From Massilia agri (GTDB lineage: Bacteria > Pseudomonadota > Gammaproteobacteria > Burkholderiales > Burkholderiaceae_D): 64,000 nt of DNA. The translations under genes and the position numbers were made by a program. The stretch is taken from positions 1 to 64,000 of the forward strand of contig NZ_JANUHA010000017.1 in the NCBI RefSeq assembly GCF_024753255.1, read 5' to 3'. Position 1 is the stretch's first letter, and the number at the start of each line of letters is the position of its first letter. Shown here piece by piece: positions 7,159 through 17,046 of this stretch. The notes under the pieces were generated by a model, which was given only the letters and a program-made list of their open reading frames with translations, was not told the origin of the DNA and did no database searches.

Positions 7159-8450
7159 CCAGCCTGCACGACCGTCACATCAATCCGCTGATCCTCAAGG
7201 ACCTGAACGGCGAGAACTGGCACCTGGCCGACTACGTCAAGCGTGGCGGCTATTCGGCGCTGCGCCGCATCCTGGAAGAGGGCATCTCGCCGGAACAGAT
7301 CATCGCCGACCTGAAGACCTCGGGCCTGCGCGGCCGCGGCGGCGCCGGTTTCCCGACCGGCCTGAAGTGGAGCTTCATGCCGCGCCAGTACCCCGGCCAG
7401 AAATACCTCGTCTGCAACACCGACGAAGGCGAGCCGGGTACCTTCAAGGACCGCGACATCATCCGCTACAACCCGCATGCGCTGATCGAAGGCATGGCCA
7501 TCGGCGCCTACGCGATGGGCATCACCGTGGGCTACAACTACATCCACGGCGAGATCTTCCAGGAATACCTGCGCTTCGAAGAGGCGCTGGAAGAGGCGCG
7601 CGCCGCCGGCTTCCTGGGCGATAACATCATGGGTTCGCAGTTCAGCTTCCAGCTGCACGCGCACCACGGCTACGGCGCCTACATCTGCGGCGAAGAAACC
7701 GCGCTGCTCGAGTCGCTGGAAGGCAAGAAGGGCCAGCCGCGCTTCAAGCCGCCGTTCCCGGCCTCGTTCGGCCTGTACGGCAAGCCGACCACCATCAACA
7801 ACACCGAGACCTTCGCGGCCGTCCCGTTCATCCTGAACATCGGCGCCGAGAACTACATGGGCCTCGGCAAGCCGAACAACGGCGGCACCAAGATCTTCTC
7901 GATCTCGGGCGACGTCGAGCGTCCGGGCAACTACGAAGTCCCGCTGGGCACGCCGTTCGCCAAGCTGATGGAGCTGGCCGGCGGTATGCGCGGCGGCAAG
8001 AAGATCAAGGCCGTGATTCCTGGCGGTTCGTCGGCGCCCGTGGTGCGCGGCGACGTCATGATGCAGACCGACCTCGACTACGACTCGATCGCGAAGGCCG
8101 GCTCGATGCTGGGTTCTGGCGCCGTGATCGTCATGGACGAGACCCGGTGCATGGTCAAGTCGCTGCTGCGTCTCTCGTACTTCTACTACGAGGAATCGTG
8201 CGGCCAGTGCACCCCGTGCCGTGAAGGCACCGGCTGGATGTACCGCATGGTCCACCGCATCGAACACGGCCAGGGCCGTCCGGAAGACATGGATCTGCTG
8301 AACTCGATCGCCGACAACATCCAGGGCCGCACCATCTGCGCGCTGGGCGATGCCGCCGCGATGCCGGTTCGCGCCATGATCAAGAACTTCCGCGAGGAAT
8401 TCGAATATCACATCGAGCACAAGCATTGCCTCGTGCCCACTTACCTTTAA
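7155..8450 (+). CDS. nuoF: NADH-quinone oxidoreductase subunit F
   Basis: The 51-kDa NADH-binding subunit, which holds FMN and the N3 [4Fe-4S] cluster (431 aa). The glycine-rich NADH/FMN motif GLRGRGGAGFPTGLKW is near residues 57-72. The second FMN-contacting segment CNTDEGEPGTFKDRD follows. The cluster ligands begin with ESCGQCTPCREG, with the fourth Cys in the downstream TICALGD. Start codon overlaps nuoE. Confidence 0.98.
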   Translation: MTSLHDRHINPLILKDLNGENWHLADYVKRGGYSALRRILEEGISPEQIIADLKTSGLRGRGGAGFPTGLKWSFMPRQYPGQKYLVCNTDEGEPGTFKDRDIIRYNPHALIEGMAIGAYAMGITVGYNYIHGEIFQEYLRFEEALEEARAAGFLGDNIMGSQFSFQLHAHHGYGAYICGEETALLESLEGKKGQPRFKPPFPASFGLYGKPTTINNTETFAAVPFILNIGAENYMGLGKPNNGGTKIFSISGDVERPGNYEVPLGTPFAKLMELAGGMRGGKKIKAVIPGGSSAPVVRGDVMMQTDLDYDSIAKAGSMLGSGAVIVMDETRCMVKSLLRLSYFYYEESCGQCTPCREGTGWMYRMVHRIEHGQGRPEDMDLLNSIADNIQGRTICALGDAAAMPVRAMIKNFREEFEYHIEHKHCLVPTYL

Positions 8451-8470
8451 GCCAGGTCAGGTAACGACAA

Positions 8471-10810
8471 ATGGTTGAAATTGAATTAGACGGCAAGAAA
8501 GTCGAAGTCGCACCAGGTTCCATGGTGATGGACGCCGCAAACAAACTCGGGACCTACATCCCGCACTTCTGCTATCACAAGAAACTGTCGATCGCAGCGA
8601 ACTGCCGCATGTGCCTGGTCGAAGTGGAAAAGGCGCCCAAGCCGCTGCCTGCCTGCGCGACCCCGGTCTCGCCCGGCATGATCGTGCGCACCCACAGCGA
8701 CAAGGCCGTGCACGCGCAGAAGTCGGTGATGGAGTTCCTCCTCATTAACCACCCGCTGGATTGCCCGATCTGCGACCAGGGCGGCGAATGCCAGCTGCAG
8801 GACCTGGCCGTCGGCTATGGCAAGAGCGGTTCGCGCTATGCCGAAGAGAAGCGCGTGGTGGCCCCGAAAGAGGCCGGCCCGCTGATCTCGATGGAAGAGA
8901 TGTCGCGTTGCATCCAGTGCACCCGTTGCGTGCGTTTCGGCCAGGAAGTGGCCGGCGTGATGGAATTCGGCATGGTCGGCCGCGGCGAGCACTCGGAGAT
9001 CACCACCTTCGTCGGCAAGACTGTCGACTCGGAAGTGTCGGGCAATATGATCGACCTGTGCCCGGTCGGCGCGCTCACCAGCAAGCCGTTCCGTTACTCG
9101 GCACGTCCGTGGGAACTGCAGCGCCGCAAGTCGATCGCGCCGCACGACTCGCTGGGCTCGAACCTGATCGTGCAGGTCAAGGGCGGCAAGGTCATGCGCG
9201 TGCTGCCGCTGGAAAACGAAGCCATCAACGAATGCTGGCTGTCGGACAAGGACCGCTTCTCCTATGAGGCGCTCGACAATGCCGACCGTCTCACCAACCC
9301 GATGATCAAGCAGGGCGGCGTGTGGCAGGAAACCGACTGGCAGACCGCGCTGGAATACGTGGCCCATGGCCTGCGTAACATCCGCCACGAGCACGGCGCC
9401 GACAGCATCGCCGCTGTCGCGACCCCACACTCGACGCTGGAAGAACTCTACCTGCTGAACAAGATGACCCGCGGCATTGGCTCGGACAACATCGAGTTCC
9501 GCCTGCGCCAGACCGATTTCGCGCTGGACGGCCAGGTCACGCCATGGCTGGGCATGCCGATCGCAAACTTCTCGCAACTGAAGCGCGCCTTCGTCATCGG
9601 TTCGAACCTGCGCAAGGACCACCCGCTGGTCGCAACCCGCCTGCGCACCGCCACCAAGGGCGGCGCCAAGCTGTCGCTGCTGCAGGCGTCGGACGACGAC
9701 CTGCTGATGCCGATCGCTAACAAGCTGATCGCTGCGCCAAGCGACTGGCTGGCTGCGCTGTCGGAAGTCGTGTCGGCCGTCGCCGGCGCGAAGGGTGTGA
9801 ATGCACCGAGCGGTTTCGAGAACGTGCAGGCAGGGGAGGGTGCCCGCGCCATCGCTGCAAGCCTGGTTGGTCAGGAGACCCTGGGCGCCGTCCTGATCGG
9901 TAACGCTGCGTCGTATCACCCGCAAGCTTCGAAGATCCACGCCGCTGCGCAGTGGATCGCCGAGCAGACCGGCTGCTCCTTCGGCTACCTGGTCGACGCG
10001 GCCAATACCGTGGGCGGCCACATCGTCGGCGCCACCGGCAAAGGCGAAGCCGTCTTCGCATCGCCGAAGAAAGCCTACGTGCTGCTGAACGCGGAACCGG
10101 AACTGGATGCGGCCAACCCGCAGCAGGCTCGCGCCGCCCTGGATGCCGCCGAAATGGTCGTCGCCATGTCCGCCTTCAAGCACGGCATGGACTTCGCCGA
10201 CGTGCTGCTGCCGATCTCGCCGTTCAGCGAGACCGCCGGTACCTTCGTCAACTGCGAAGGCCGCGCACAGAGCTTCAACGGCACCGTGCGTCCGCTGGGC
10301 GAGACCCGTCCGGCCTGGAAAGTGCTGCGCGTGCTGGGCAACCTGCTGGGCCTGTCGGGCTTCGACTACGAGACTTCGGAATCGATCCGCGACGAAGCCA
10401 TCGGCAAGGGCAATACCGACCTGTCGGCCAAGCTGAACAACGTCGCCAAGCTGGGCTTGAGCGCGGGCACCTACGCACCGGCCGGCCAGCTCGAGCGCGT
10501 CGCCGACCTGCCGATCTACTTCACCGACGCGCTGTCGCGCCGTTCGGAGCCGCTGCAGCGCACCGCCGACGCCAACGCGCCGCTGGTGACCCTGTCGAAG
10601 GCTGTCGCCGAGCAGATCGGCGTGCAGTCGGGCGACTCGGTCCGCGTGACCCAGGGTTCGGGCAGCGCCGTGCTGGTCGCCACCGTGGATGCGCGCCTGC
10701 CGTCGAACGCGGTGCGCGTGGCCGCCGGCCACCCGGCCGTCGCCGGCCTGGGTGCGATGTTCGGTTCGATCAATGTTGAAAAAGCAGTTGCACAAGGAGG
10801 CGGCAAATAA
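8471..10810 (+). CDS. nuoG: NADH-quinone oxidoreductase subunit G
   Basis: The 75-kDa iron-sulfur subunit (779 aa). An N-terminal ferredoxin domain ligates N1b. The His/Cys motif HPLDCPICDQGGECQLQD ligates N5. CIQCTRCVRF with the later CPVGAL ligates N4. The rest is a molybdopterin-oxidoreductase-like domain without metal centre. The extra N7-type CxxCxxxC motif of some NuoG proteins is not evident. The stop overlaps the nuoH ATG by one base. Confidence 0.97.
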   Translation: MVEIELDGKKVEVAPGSMVMDAANKLGTYIPHFCYHKKLSIAANCRMCLVEVEKAPKPLPACATPVSPGMIVRTHSDKAVHAQKSVMEFLLINHPLDCPICDQGGECQLQDLAVGYGKSGSRYAEEKRVVAPKEAGPLISMEEMSRCIQCTRCVRFGQEVAGVMEFGMVGRGEHSEITTFVGKTVDSEVSGNMIDLCPVGALTSKPFRYSARPWELQRRKSIAPHDSLGSNLIVQVKGGKVMRVLPLENEAINECWLSDKDRFSYEALDNADRLTNPMIKQGGVWQETDWQTALEYVAHGLRNIRHEHGADSIAAVATPHSTLEELYLLNKMTRGIGSDNIEFRLRQTDFALDGQVTPWLGMPIANFSQLKRAFVIGSNLRKDHPLVATRLRTATKGGAKLSLLQASDDDLLMPIANKLIAAPSDWLAALSEVVSAVAGAKGVNAPSGFENVQAGEGARAIAASLVGQETLGAVLIGNAASYHPQASKIHAAAQWIAEQTGCSFGYLVDAANTVGGHIVGATGKGEAVFASPKKAYVLLNAEPELDAANPQQARAALDAAEMVVAMSAFKHGMDFADVLLPISPFSETAGTFVNCEGRAQSFNGTVRPLGETRPAWKVLRVLGNLLGLSGFDYETSESIRDEAIGKGNTDLSAKLNNVAKLGLSAGTYAPAGQLERVADLPIYFTDALSRRSEPLQRTADANAPLVTLSKAVAEQIGVQSGDSVRVTQGSGSAVLVATVDARLPSNAVRVAAGHPAVAGLGAMFGSINVEKAVAQGGGK

Positions 10811-11898
10811 TGGCAACGCCCGGTTTTATCGATACGCTGAACGCCGGCGGGGCTGACCTCCTCGGCCCGGTCTGGCCGCTGGCCTGGAACGTCCTCAAGA
10901 TCGTCGTGGTGCTGCTGCCGCTGATGGGTCTGGTGGCCTACCTGACCCTGTGGGAGCGCAAGCTGATCGGCTGGATCCAGATCCGCGTGGGCCCGAACCG
11001 CGTGGGTCCGGGCGGCCTGCTGCAGCCGATCGCCGACGCGGTCAAGCTGCTGCTCAAGGAAATCGTCATCCCGACCAAGGCCAACCGCAGCCTGTTCGTG
11101 ATCGGCCCGATCATGACCATCATGCCGGCGCTGGCCGCATGGGCGGTGGTGCCTTTCGGTCCGCAAGCCGCGCTGGCCAACGTCAACGCCGGCCTGCTGT
11201 TCCTGATGGCGATCACCTCGATGGAAGTCTACGGCATCATCATCGCCGGCTGGGCTTCGAACTCGAAGTACTCGTTCATGGGCGCGATGCGCGCCTCGGC
11301 CCAGATGATCTCCTACGAGATCCCGATCGGCTTCGTGCTGGTGGTGGTGCTGATGGTGACGGGCAGCCTGAACATGACCGACATCGTCACCAGCCAGCAG
11401 ATGGGCCGCTTCGCCGACATGGGCCTGAACTTCCTGTCGTGGAACTGGCTGCCGCTGCTGCCGCTGTTCGTCATCTACTTCGTCTCCGGCCTGGCCGAGT
11501 GCAACCGCCACCCCTTCGACGTGGTGGAAGGCGAATCGGAAATCGTGGCCGGCCACATGGTCGAGTATTCGGGCATGTCCTACGCGATGTTCATGCTGGC
11601 CGAATACGCCAACATGATCCTGATCTCGACCCTGTGCGCGATCCTGTTCCTGGGTGGCTGGTCGGCTCCGTTCAGCTTCCTGCAATTCGGCGCGATTGGT
11701 GGCTTCTTCTGGCTGTTCCTGAAGATGTTCATCATGGTCTCGCTGATGATCTGGGTCCGCGGCACCTTCCCGCGCTACCGCTATGACCAGATCATGCGCC
11801 TGGGCTGGAAAGTGTTCATCCCGCTGACCCTGATCTGGCTGGTCGTGGTCGCGCTCTGGATGCATTCGCCGTGGAACATCTGGATGCCTGTGAAGTAA
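10810..11898 (+). CDS. nuoH: NADH-quinone oxidoreductase subunit H
   Basis: Membrane subunit that forms most of the quinone tunnel and the start of the proton path (362 aa, about eight helices). Conserved family stretches include ERKLIGWIQIRVGPNRVGP and the acidic loop AECNRHPFDVVEGESEIVAG, whose Glu/Asp residues couple quinone chemistry to pumping. It lies in tight operon order with nuoG and nuoI. Confidence 0.97.
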   Translation: MATPGFIDTLNAGGADLLGPVWPLAWNVLKIVVVLLPLMGLVAYLTLWERKLIGWIQIRVGPNRVGPGGLLQPIADAVKLLLKEIVIPTKANRSLFVIGPIMTIMPALAAWAVVPFGPQAALANVNAGLLFLMAITSMEVYGIIIAGWASNSKYSFMGAMRASAQMISYEIPIGFVLVVVLMVTGSLNMTDIVTSQQMGRFADMGLNFLSWNWLPLLPLFVIYFVSGLAECNRHPFDVVEGESEIVAGHMVEYSGMSYAMFMLAEYANMILISTLCAILFLGGWSAPFSFLQFGAIGGFFWLFLKMFIMVSLMIWVRGTFPRYRYDQIMRLGWKVFIPLTLIWLVVVALWMHSPWNIWMPVK

Positions 11899-11912
11899 GG
11901 AAGCAAACAAAA

Positions 11913-12401
11913 ATGAATCGGATTAAAGAAATCGTCGGCAGCCTGATGCTGTCCGAACTCTTCAAGGGCCTGGCCCTGACCGGCAAGTATGCGCTGTCGC
12001 GCAAGATCACGGTCCAGTACCCGGAAGAGAAGACGCCGATGTCGAACCGCTTCCGCGGCCTGCACGCCCTGCGTCGCTACCCCAACGGGGAAGAGCGCTG
12101 CATCGCCTGCAAGCTGTGCGAGGCTGTGTGCCCGGCAATGGCGATCACGATCGAATCGGCGCAGCGCGAGGACGGCACCCGCCGCACCACGCGCTACGAC
12201 ATCGACCTGACCAAGTGCATCTTCTGCGGCTTCTGCGAAGAGTCCTGCCCGGTCGACTCGATCGTGGAAACCCATGTGCTGGAGTACCACGGCGAGAAAC
12301 GCGGCGACCTCTACTACACCAAAGAGATGCTGCTCGCCGTGGGCGACCGCTACGAAGCCGACATCGCCGCCGCTCGCGAAGCGGACGCGAAGTACCGATA
12401 A
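11913..12401 (+). CDS. nuoI: NADH-quinone oxidoreductase subunit I
   Basis: The 23-kDa (TYKY) subunit with two [4Fe-4S] clusters, N6a and N6b, bridging NuoG and NuoB. The two motifs are CIACKLCEAVCP and CIFCGFCEESCP. The start at 11913 (MNRIKEIVGSLML, 162 aa) is preceded by AAGGAAGC and gives the usual N-terminal amphipathic helix. The in-frame ATG at 11871 would overlap nuoH by 28 bp and add an unrelated 14-residue leader. Confidence 0.97.
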   Translation: MNRIKEIVGSLMLSELFKGLALTGKYALSRKITVQYPEEKTPMSNRFRGLHALRRYPNGEERCIACKLCEAVCPAMAITIESAQREDGTRRTTRYDIDLTKCIFCGFCEESCPVDSIVETHVLEYHGEKRGDLYYTKEMLLAVGDRYEADIAAAREADAKYR

Positions 12402-12419
12402 GAAGAGGCTGAAAAAGTC

Positions 12420-13088
12420 ATGGAATTCACTACTTTCCTGTTCTACGCGTTCGCCACCATCACGGTGCTGGCGAGTCTGCGCGTCATCACCACCAAGAAC
12501 CCGGTCCACGCCGCGCTGTTCCTGGTGCTGGCCTTCTTCAACGTGGCCGGCATCTGGCTGCTGCTGAAGGCCGAGTTCCTGGCCATCGTGCTGGTGCTGG
12601 TCTACGTCGGCGCCGTGATGGTGCTCTTCCTCTTCGTCGTCATGATGCTCGACATTAATATCGACCGCATGCGCGAAGGCTTCTGGGGTTACCTGCCGCT
12701 GGCCTCGGGCGTCGGCGCCCTGATCGTGCTCGAGATGGCCGCCGTGCTGTACCGTTCGTACAGCCAGACCGACCTGTCGGCCGAAGCCGCCGCCCTGAAC
12801 ATCGGCGGCACCAAGGAACTGGGCCTCCTGATCTACACCAAGTACATCTACGGCTTCGAGATCGCGGCCGTGATCCTGCTGGTGGCGATCATCGCCGCCG
12901 TCGCCCTGACCCTGCGCAAGCGCAAGGACACCAAAGCAATCGACCCGGGCCTCGCCGTCCGCGTCAAGCGTAACGACCGCCTGCGCATCGTCAAGATGGA
13001 TGCGGTCAACCAGCGCGCGATCGACGAAGCCGCTGCCCAGAAAGCAGCAGCCGAGGCAGCCGCCGCAGCACCGAAGGAGGCACCATGA
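12420..13088 (+). CDS. nuoJ: NADH-quinone oxidoreductase subunit J
   Basis: Membrane subunit with five predicted helices, including the VYVGAVMVLFLFVVMML segment whose pi-bulge rotation is linked to coupling in known structures (222 aa). The C-terminal 45 residues form a charged then Ala-rich cytoplasmic tail, longer than in E. coli. It overlaps nuoK by four bases (ATGA). Confidence 0.95.
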   Translation: MEFTTFLFYAFATITVLASLRVITTKNPVHAALFLVLAFFNVAGIWLLLKAEFLAIVLVLVYVGAVMVLFLFVVMMLDINIDRMREGFWGYLPLASGVGALIVLEMAAVLYRSYSQTDLSAEAAALNIGGTKELGLLIYTKYIYGFEIAAVILLVAIIAAVALTLRKRKDTKAIDPGLAVRVKRNDRLRIVKMDAVNQRAIDEAAAQKAAAEAAAAAPKEAP

Positions 13089-13393
13089 CTTTGTCGCTCG
13101 CACACTACCTGATCCTGGGCGCGATCCTGTTCGCGATCTCGGTGATCGGGATCTTCCTGAACCGGAAGAACATCATCATCCTCCTGATGGCTGTCGAACT
13201 GATGCTGCTGGCGGTGAACCTGAACTTCGTCGCGTTCTCGCACTACCTGGGAGACGCGGCGGGGCAGATCTTCGTGTTCTTCATTCTGACCGTCGCGGCC
13301 GCCGAATCGGCGATCGGCCTGGCGATCCTGGTGGTCCTGTTCCGTAATCTGGACACGATCAATGTGGAAGACCTCGACAGCCTGAAGGGCTGA
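13085..13393 (+). CDS. nuoK: NADH-quinone oxidoreductase subunit K
   Basis: Small three-helix subunit homologous to Mrp antiporter subunit C (102 aa). It carries the two intramembrane Glu residues needed for the proton path, in AVELMLLAVNLNFVAF and in the AAAESAIGLAI helix. Length and sequence are typical. Confidence 0.97.
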   Translation: MTLSLAHYLILGAILFAISVIGIFLNRKNIIILLMAVELMLLAVNLNFVAFSHYLGDAAGQIFVFFILTVAAAESAIGLAILVVLFRNLDTINVEDLDSLKG

Positions 13394-13432
13394 TGGTCTC
13401 GGCTTGATAAACAATAACGATTAAGGTTCAAC

Positions 13433-15517
13433 ATGGCGGGGCAACTCTCTTCCTCAATGTTACTGGCGGTGCCTCTGGCGCCGCTGGCGGGCTCGGCGAT
13501 CGCCGGCCTGCTCGGCACCAAGTTCTTCGGCAATGTGGTCGGCCGCAAGGTGTCGCACACGGCGACCATCCTGGGCGTTCTCATCGCACTGATCATCTCG
13601 GTCCAGACCCTGATGGCGGTGCTCGATGGCGCCACCTTCAATGAAGACATCTACACCTGGATGACCGTCGGCACGCTCAAGCTGGCCGTCGGCTTCCAGA
13701 TCGACACGCTGTCGGCGATGATGATGTGCGTGGTGACCTCGGTCTCCCTGATGGTCCACATCTACACGATCGGCTACATGGCCGAGGACGAAGGCTACAA
13801 CCGCTTCTTCTCGTACATCTCGCTGTTCACCTTCTCGATGCTGATGCTGGTCATGTCCAACAACTTCCTGCAGCTGTTCTTCGGCTGGGAAGCGGTGGGC
13901 CTGGTCTCGTATCTCCTGATCGGCTTCTGGTACACCCGTCCGACCGCGATCTTCGCGAACATGAAGGCCTTCCTGGTCAACCGCGTGGGCGACTTCGGCT
14001 TCATCCTGGGTATCGGCCTGCTGCTGGCCGCGTCGGGCTCGATGCAGTACACCGACGTGTTCGCGCAAGCGGACAAGCTGTCGCAGATGACCGTGCCGGG
14101 CATCGGCTGGCCGCTGCTCACCGCAGCCTGCATCTGCCTGTTCATCGGCGCAATGGGCAAGTCGGCGCAGTTCCCGCTGCACGTCTGGCTGCCGGACTCG
14201 ATGGAAGGCCCGACCCCGATCTCGGCGCTGATCCACGCTGCAACCATGGTTACCGCCGGCATCTTCATGGTGTCGCGCATGTCGCCGCTGTTCGAGCTGT
14301 CGGACGGCGCGCTGAGCTTCATCATCGTGATCGGCTCGATCACCGCGCTGTTCATGGGCTTCCTGGGCATCATCCAGAACGACATCAAGCGCGTGGTCGC
14401 TTACTCGACCCTGTCGCAGCTGGGCTACATGACCGTCGCACTGGGCGTGTCGGCCTACTCGGTGGCCGTGTTCCACCTGATGACCCACGCCTTCTTCAAG
14501 GCCCTGCTGTTCCTCGGCGCCGGTTCGGTCATCATCGGCATGCACCACGACCAGGACATGCGCAACATGGGCGGCCTGCGCAAGTACATGCCGATCACCT
14601 GGATCACCTCGCTGCTGGGCTCGCTGGCCCTGATCGGTACGCCGTTGTTCTCGGGCTTCTACTCGAAGGACTCGATCATCGAGGCCGTGCACGCGTCGAA
14701 CCTGCCGGGCGCCGGTTTCGCCAACTTCGCGGTGCTGGCCGGCGTCTTCGTGACCGCCTTCTACTCCTTCCGCATGTACTTCCTGGTGTTCCATGGCGAA
14801 TCGCGCTGGAACCACCCGGTCAAGCACAGCGAAGGCCATGATTCGGATGCGCACCATGAGGAGGAATCGCACAGCGATTCCGCCCATGACGACCACGGCG
14901 ACGACCACCACCACCACGGCCTGCAGCCGGGCGACAAGCCGCACGAGTCGCCATGGGTCGTGACCCTGCCGCTGGTCCTGCTGGCGATCCCGTCGGTCAT
15001 CATCGGCTACCTGGCGATCGGTCCGATGCTGCATGGCGACTTCTTCAAGGGCGTCATCACCGTCAACCCGAGCCACCCGGCCATGGCCGAACTGAACGAG
15101 ATGTTCCACGGCCCGATGGCGATGGCACTGCACGGCCTGCAGACCGCACCGTTCTGGCTGGCACTGGCAGGCGTTGCCGCGGCTTACTACTGCTATATGG
15201 TCAACCCGCGCGTGCCGGCCTGGTTCTATGCCAAGTTCAAGCCGCTGCACACCCTGCTGGACAACAAGTACTACATGGACAAGTTCAACGAGGTCGTGTT
15301 CGCCGGCGGCGCACGCGCCGTCGGTGGCGGCCTGTGGAAAGTGGGCGACCGCGGCCTGATCGACGGCCTGCTGGTCAACGGCTCGGCCAAGCTGGTCGGC
15401 TGGTTCTCGACGATCACCCGTACCTTCCAGACGGGCTACATCTATCACTACGCATTCGTGATGATCGTCGGCGTGCTGGCGACCCTGCTGTGGTTCTTCC
15501 CGTTCTGGCGCGGTTAA
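13433..15517 (+). CDS. nuoL: NADH-quinone oxidoreductase subunit L
   Basis: Distal antiporter-like proton-pumping subunit of complex I with the long lateral helix (694 aa). Visible conserved parts are the channel Glu in FFGWEAVGLVSYLLIGFW, the Lys-containing AMGKSAQFPLHVWLPDSMEGP, and the second-channel segment KRVVAYSTLSQLGYM. Between later helices, residues about 463-505 form a His/Asp/Glu-rich loop (14821-14950) that E. coli NuoL lacks. Codon use is as in its neighbours. Confidence 0.97.
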   Translation: MAGQLSSSMLLAVPLAPLAGSAIAGLLGTKFFGNVVGRKVSHTATILGVLIALIISVQTLMAVLDGATFNEDIYTWMTVGTLKLAVGFQIDTLSAMMMCVVTSVSLMVHIYTIGYMAEDEGYNRFFSYISLFTFSMLMLVMSNNFLQLFFGWEAVGLVSYLLIGFWYTRPTAIFANMKAFLVNRVGDFGFILGIGLLLAASGSMQYTDVFAQADKLSQMTVPGIGWPLLTAACICLFIGAMGKSAQFPLHVWLPDSMEGPTPISALIHAATMVTAGIFMVSRMSPLFELSDGALSFIIVIGSITALFMGFLGIIQNDIKRVVAYSTLSQLGYMTVALGVSAYSVAVFHLMTHAFFKALLFLGAGSVIIGMHHDQDMRNMGGLRKYMPITWITSLLGSLALIGTPLFSGFYSKDSIIEAVHASNLPGAGFANFAVLAGVFVTAFYSFRMYFLVFHGESRWNHPVKHSEGHDSDAHHEEESHSDSAHDDHGDDHHHHGLQPGDKPHESPWVVTLPLVLLAIPSVIIGYLAIGPMLHGDFFKGVITVNPSHPAMAELNEMFHGPMAMALHGLQTAPFWLALAGVAAAYYCYMVNPRVPAWFYAKFKPLHTLLDNKYYMDKFNEVVFAGGARAVGGGLWKVGDRGLIDGLLVNGSAKLVGWFSTITRTFQTGYIYHYAFVMIVGVLATLLWFFPFWRG

Positions 15518-15542
15518 TCGGGTTCGATAAGAAAAGCGAAAA

Positions 15543-17039
15543 ATGATGCAGTCAATTTCTACATTTCCTCCTTACCTGAGCCTGGCGATCTGGCTCCCGA
15601 TCGTCTTCGGCCTGATCGTCCTGGCCGTCGGCCGCGACAAGAACGCCGGCTTCACCCGCCTGCTGTCGCTGGTGGGCGCGGTGGTCAGCTTCCTGCCGAC
15701 CCTGCCGCTGATCATGAACTTCGACAATGCCGCCCACGGCATGCAGTTCTATGAGTCGGCCAGCTGGATCGAACGCTTCAATGTGTTCTACAAGCTGGGC
15801 GTCGACGGCCTGTCGCTGTGGTTCGTGCCCCTGACCGCCTTCATCACCATCATCGTGGTGCTGGCGGCCTGGCAGGTGATCGAAGAGCGCGTCGGCCAGT
15901 ACATGGGTTCCTTCCTGATCCTGTCGGGCCTGATGATCGGCGTGTTCGCCTCGCTGGACGGCCTGCTGTTCTACTTCTTCTTCGAAGCCACGCTGATCCC
16001 GATGTACATCATCATCGGCGTGTTCGGCGGCCCGAACCGCGTGTATGCGGCATTCAAGTTCTTCCTGTACACGTTCTTCGGCTCGCTGCTGACCCTGGTC
16101 GCGATCATCTACCTGTACAACCAGTCGGGCTCCTTCGACATCCTGGCATGGCACAAGCTGCCGCTCACGATGAACGAGCAGATCCTGATCTTCATCGCCT
16201 TCTTCATGGCCTTCGCCGTGAAGGTCCCGATGTGGCCGGTGCACACCTGGCTGCCGGACGCCCACGTGGAAGCGCCGACCGGCGGTTCCGTCGTGCTGGC
16301 CGCGATCATGCTGAAGCTGGGCGCCTATGGCTTCCTGCGATTCTCGCTGCCGATCGCTCCGGACGCTTCGCAATACCTGGCCCCGGTCGTGATCGTGCTG
16401 TCCCTGGTCGCCGTGATCTACATCGGCCTGGTCGCCCTGGTCCAGAAAGACATGAAGAAACTGGTCGCCTACTCGTCGATCGCCCACATGGGCTTCGTCA
16501 CCCTGGGCTTCTTCATGTTCAACGACCTGGGCGTGCAGGGCGGCCTGATGCAGTCAATCTCGCACGGCTTCGTGTCGGGCGCGATGTTCCTGTGCATCGG
16601 CGTGCTGTACGACCGCGTCCACTCGCGTGAAATCGCCGACTACGGCGGCGTCGTGAACACGATGCCGAAGTTCGCGGCCTTCGCCGTGCTGTTCTCGATG
16701 GCCAATGCCGGCCTGCCGGCCACCTCCGGCTTCATCGGCGAATTCATGGTCATCCTGGGCGCCGTCGAATTCAACTTCTGGACCGGCCTGCTGTCCGGCA
16801 CCGCCCTGATCCTGGGCGCCGCCTACTCGCTGTGGATGGTCAAGCGCGTCGTGTTCGGCCCGGTGGTGCACAAGCACGTCGCCGAGCTGACCGACCTGAA
16901 CGGCCGCGAATTCGCCATCCTGGGCGTGCTGGCGATCGCCACCCTGTGGATGGGCCTGTACCCGGCGCCGATCGGCGATACCCTGCAGGTCTCGGTCACC
17001 GATCTCCTGCAACACGTCGCAGTCAGCAAAGTGCCTTAA
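15543..17039 (+). CDS. nuoM: NADH-quinone oxidoreductase subunit M
   Basis: Second antiporter-like proton-pumping subunit (498 aa, about 14 helices). The channel Glu lies in YFFFEATLIPMYIIIGVFGG. The Lys-containing segment is FAVKVPMWPVHTWLPDAHVEAP, and the discontinuous-helix Lys lies in QKDMKKLVAYSSIAHMGF. Two tandem ATG codons open the gene; either could initiate. Confidence 0.97.
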   Translation: MMQSISTFPPYLSLAIWLPIVFGLIVLAVGRDKNAGFTRLLSLVGAVVSFLPTLPLIMNFDNAAHGMQFYESASWIERFNVFYKLGVDGLSLWFVPLTAFITIIVVLAAWQVIEERVGQYMGSFLILSGLMIGVFASLDGLLFYFFFEATLIPMYIIIGVFGGPNRVYAAFKFFLYTFFGSLLTLVAIIYLYNQSGSFDILAWHKLPLTMNEQILIFIAFFMAFAVKVPMWPVHTWLPDAHVEAPTGGSVVLAAIMLKLGAYGFLRFSLPIAPDASQYLAPVVIVLSLVAVIYIGLVALVQKDMKKLVAYSSIAHMGFVTLGFFMFNDLGVQGGLMQSISHGFVSGAMFLCIGVLYDRVHSREIADYGGVVNTMPKFAAFAVLFSMANAGLPATSGFIGEFMVILGAVEFNFWTGLLSGTALILGAAYSLWMVKRVVFGPVVHKHVAELTDLNGREFAILGVLAIATLWMGLYPAPIGDTLQVSVTDLLQHVAVSKVP

Positions 17040-17046
17040 ATAAGCC

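Noticed and set aside
8486..10816. A 776-codon open frame antisense to nuoG
   Set aside because: It is the mirror of a GC-rich coding frame; the product is His/Arg/Gln-rich without any domain, and nuoG is certain.
14870..14925. CAC/GAC-rich run in nuoL considered as a tandem DNA repeat
   Set aside because: The codons encode a His/Asp loop without a regular repeat unit; treated as protein feature only.
13460..15448. A 662-codon open frame antisense to nuoL
   Set aside because: Same cause: third-position GC bias leaves the opposite strand open. Composition is unlike any real protein.
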